A stretch of DNA of 13,844 nucleotides from Sulfurospirillaceae bacterium (GTDB lineage: Bacteria; Campylobacterota; Campylobacteria; Campylobacterales; Sulfurospirillaceae), in NCBI GenBank assembly GCA_028705785.1, contig JAQWCT010000039.1, positions 1 through 13,844 of the forward strand, in the 5' to 3' direction. The position numbers and the translations under genes were made by a program. The notes under the pieces were generated by a model. The model was not told the origin of the DNA and searched no databases. It saw nothing but the letters and a program-made list of their open reading frames with translations. Shown here one piece after another: positions 13,419-13,844 of the stretch (its first letter is position 1; each line of letters begins with the position of its first letter).

Positions 13419-13844
13419 ATGGGCAAAGAGGCATATTTCATAGAACAATTTTCTAGCAAGCATATCGGCGATGATGGTGCAGTCTTTGGCGATAAAGTTT
13501 ACTCTAAAGATCTCTTTTGTGAAGATATTCATTTTAAGCGAGACTGGATGTCACTTGAGGCAATTGCTCGTAAAAGTATGTTGGTCAACATATCTGATGC
13601 TATTGCGATGAATGCTATACCTAAACTCGCACTCATTGGCATTGTCATTCCTAAGCAGTTTGGTTTGGAGCAATTAAGAGCACTAGGTAGGGGATTTGAG
13701 AGCGTTGCACGAGACTATGGTATTGAGATTATCGGTGGCGACACAACAGCTGGTAAAAAGCTGATGATTTCTGTCACTATCGTTTCTAATGTTCAAAAAC
13801 CTATCTATCGAAAAAATGCTAAAATAGGTGATTTTGTAGCCTAT
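13419..13844 (+). CDS. thiL: Thiamine-monophosphate kinase ThiL, N-terminal part (runs off right edge)
   Basis: ThiL phosphorylates thiamine monophosphate to thiamine diphosphate, the last step of cofactor synthesis, in the cytoplasm. The 142 visible residues include IGDDGAVF (16-23), the Mg/substrate-binding DLFCEDIHF (31-39) with conserved aspartate, SMLVNISDAIAMNAIP (53-68), and the IIGGDTTAG motif (103-111). These are the ordered motifs of the AIR synthase-related ThiL/PurM fold. The start is the ATG at 13419 with AGGA 5 nt upstream. About half of the usual 270-330 residues are missing beyond the edge. It looks like housekeeping sequence and marks the right border of the nif-linked stretch. 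Confidence 0.92.
   Translation, partial: MGKEAYFIEQFSSKHIGDDGAVFGDKVYSKDLFCEDIHFKRDWMSLEAIARKSMLVNISDAIAMNAIPKLALIGIVIPKQFGLEQLRALGRGFESVARDYGIEIIGGDTTAGKKLMISVTIVSNVQKPIYRKNAKIGDFVAY

Noticed and set aside
1..13844. CRISPR arrays, tRNA or rRNA genes, insertion sequences.
   Set aside because: No regularly spaced repeats, cloverleaf-like segments, rRNA sequence or transposase coding were seen on either strand.

Overview
The window looks like chromosomal DNA of a Campylobacterota species, most likely a free-living Sulfurospirillum-like organism. I judge this from the moderately AT-rich base composition, short intergenic gaps, the Campylobacterota-type ThiL and LutB/LutA proteins, HdrB- and SdhB-like proteins resembling the MfrB/MfrE (SdhB/SdhE) type, and nif-linked genes. 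This is recognition by eye, without a database search. Genes fill the window; the largest gap is 178 bp (6352-6529).

Left part (1-5498), ordinary metabolism and export. The C-terminal part of a fused LutB-LutA lactate-utilisation Fe-S protein runs in from the left edge. It converges on a class I/II aminotransferase, and the two share a strong hairpin terminator. Divergent from the aminotransferase is a three-gene, overlapping operon for a YbhG/F/S/R-type ABC-2 exporter (membrane fusion protein, ATPase, permease).

Middle (5499-6529). A single AT-rich gene on the minus strand has a HEPN-type RDKTIAH motif and resembles AbiU2-type abortive-infection proteins. It is bracketed by two copies of the palindrome CTTTACATGTAAA. 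The core TACATGTA occurs eight times in the window, far above chance.

Right part (6488-13315), a nif-linked accessory module. A candidate sigma-54 promoter (GG-N10-GC with TTGCA) precedes a tight operon of an aldo/keto reductase, a soluble fumarate-reductase-like flavoprotein and NifT/FixU. Next comes a NifA-like sigma-54 activator with its own promoter and a perfect operator-like palindrome. It ends right after its AAA+ domain and has no DNA-binding HTH. A SIR2-fold protein overlaps the nifA end. Convergent with it are two genes that keep the fold signatures of SdhB/FrdB and of SdhE/HdrB, in the same B-E order as the methylmenaquinol:fumarate reductase operon mfrABE, but have lost nearly all cluster-binding cysteines. 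ThiL then begins divergently and runs off the right edge.

The most interesting idea is that flavoprotein (A-like), Cys-depleted B-like and Cys-depleted E-like proteins, together with NifT, a HTH-less NifA and a SIR2-like protein, form an undescribed nitrogen-fixation-linked system built from repurposed respiratory-complex subunits. The individual sequence observations are direct; the joint function is inference.
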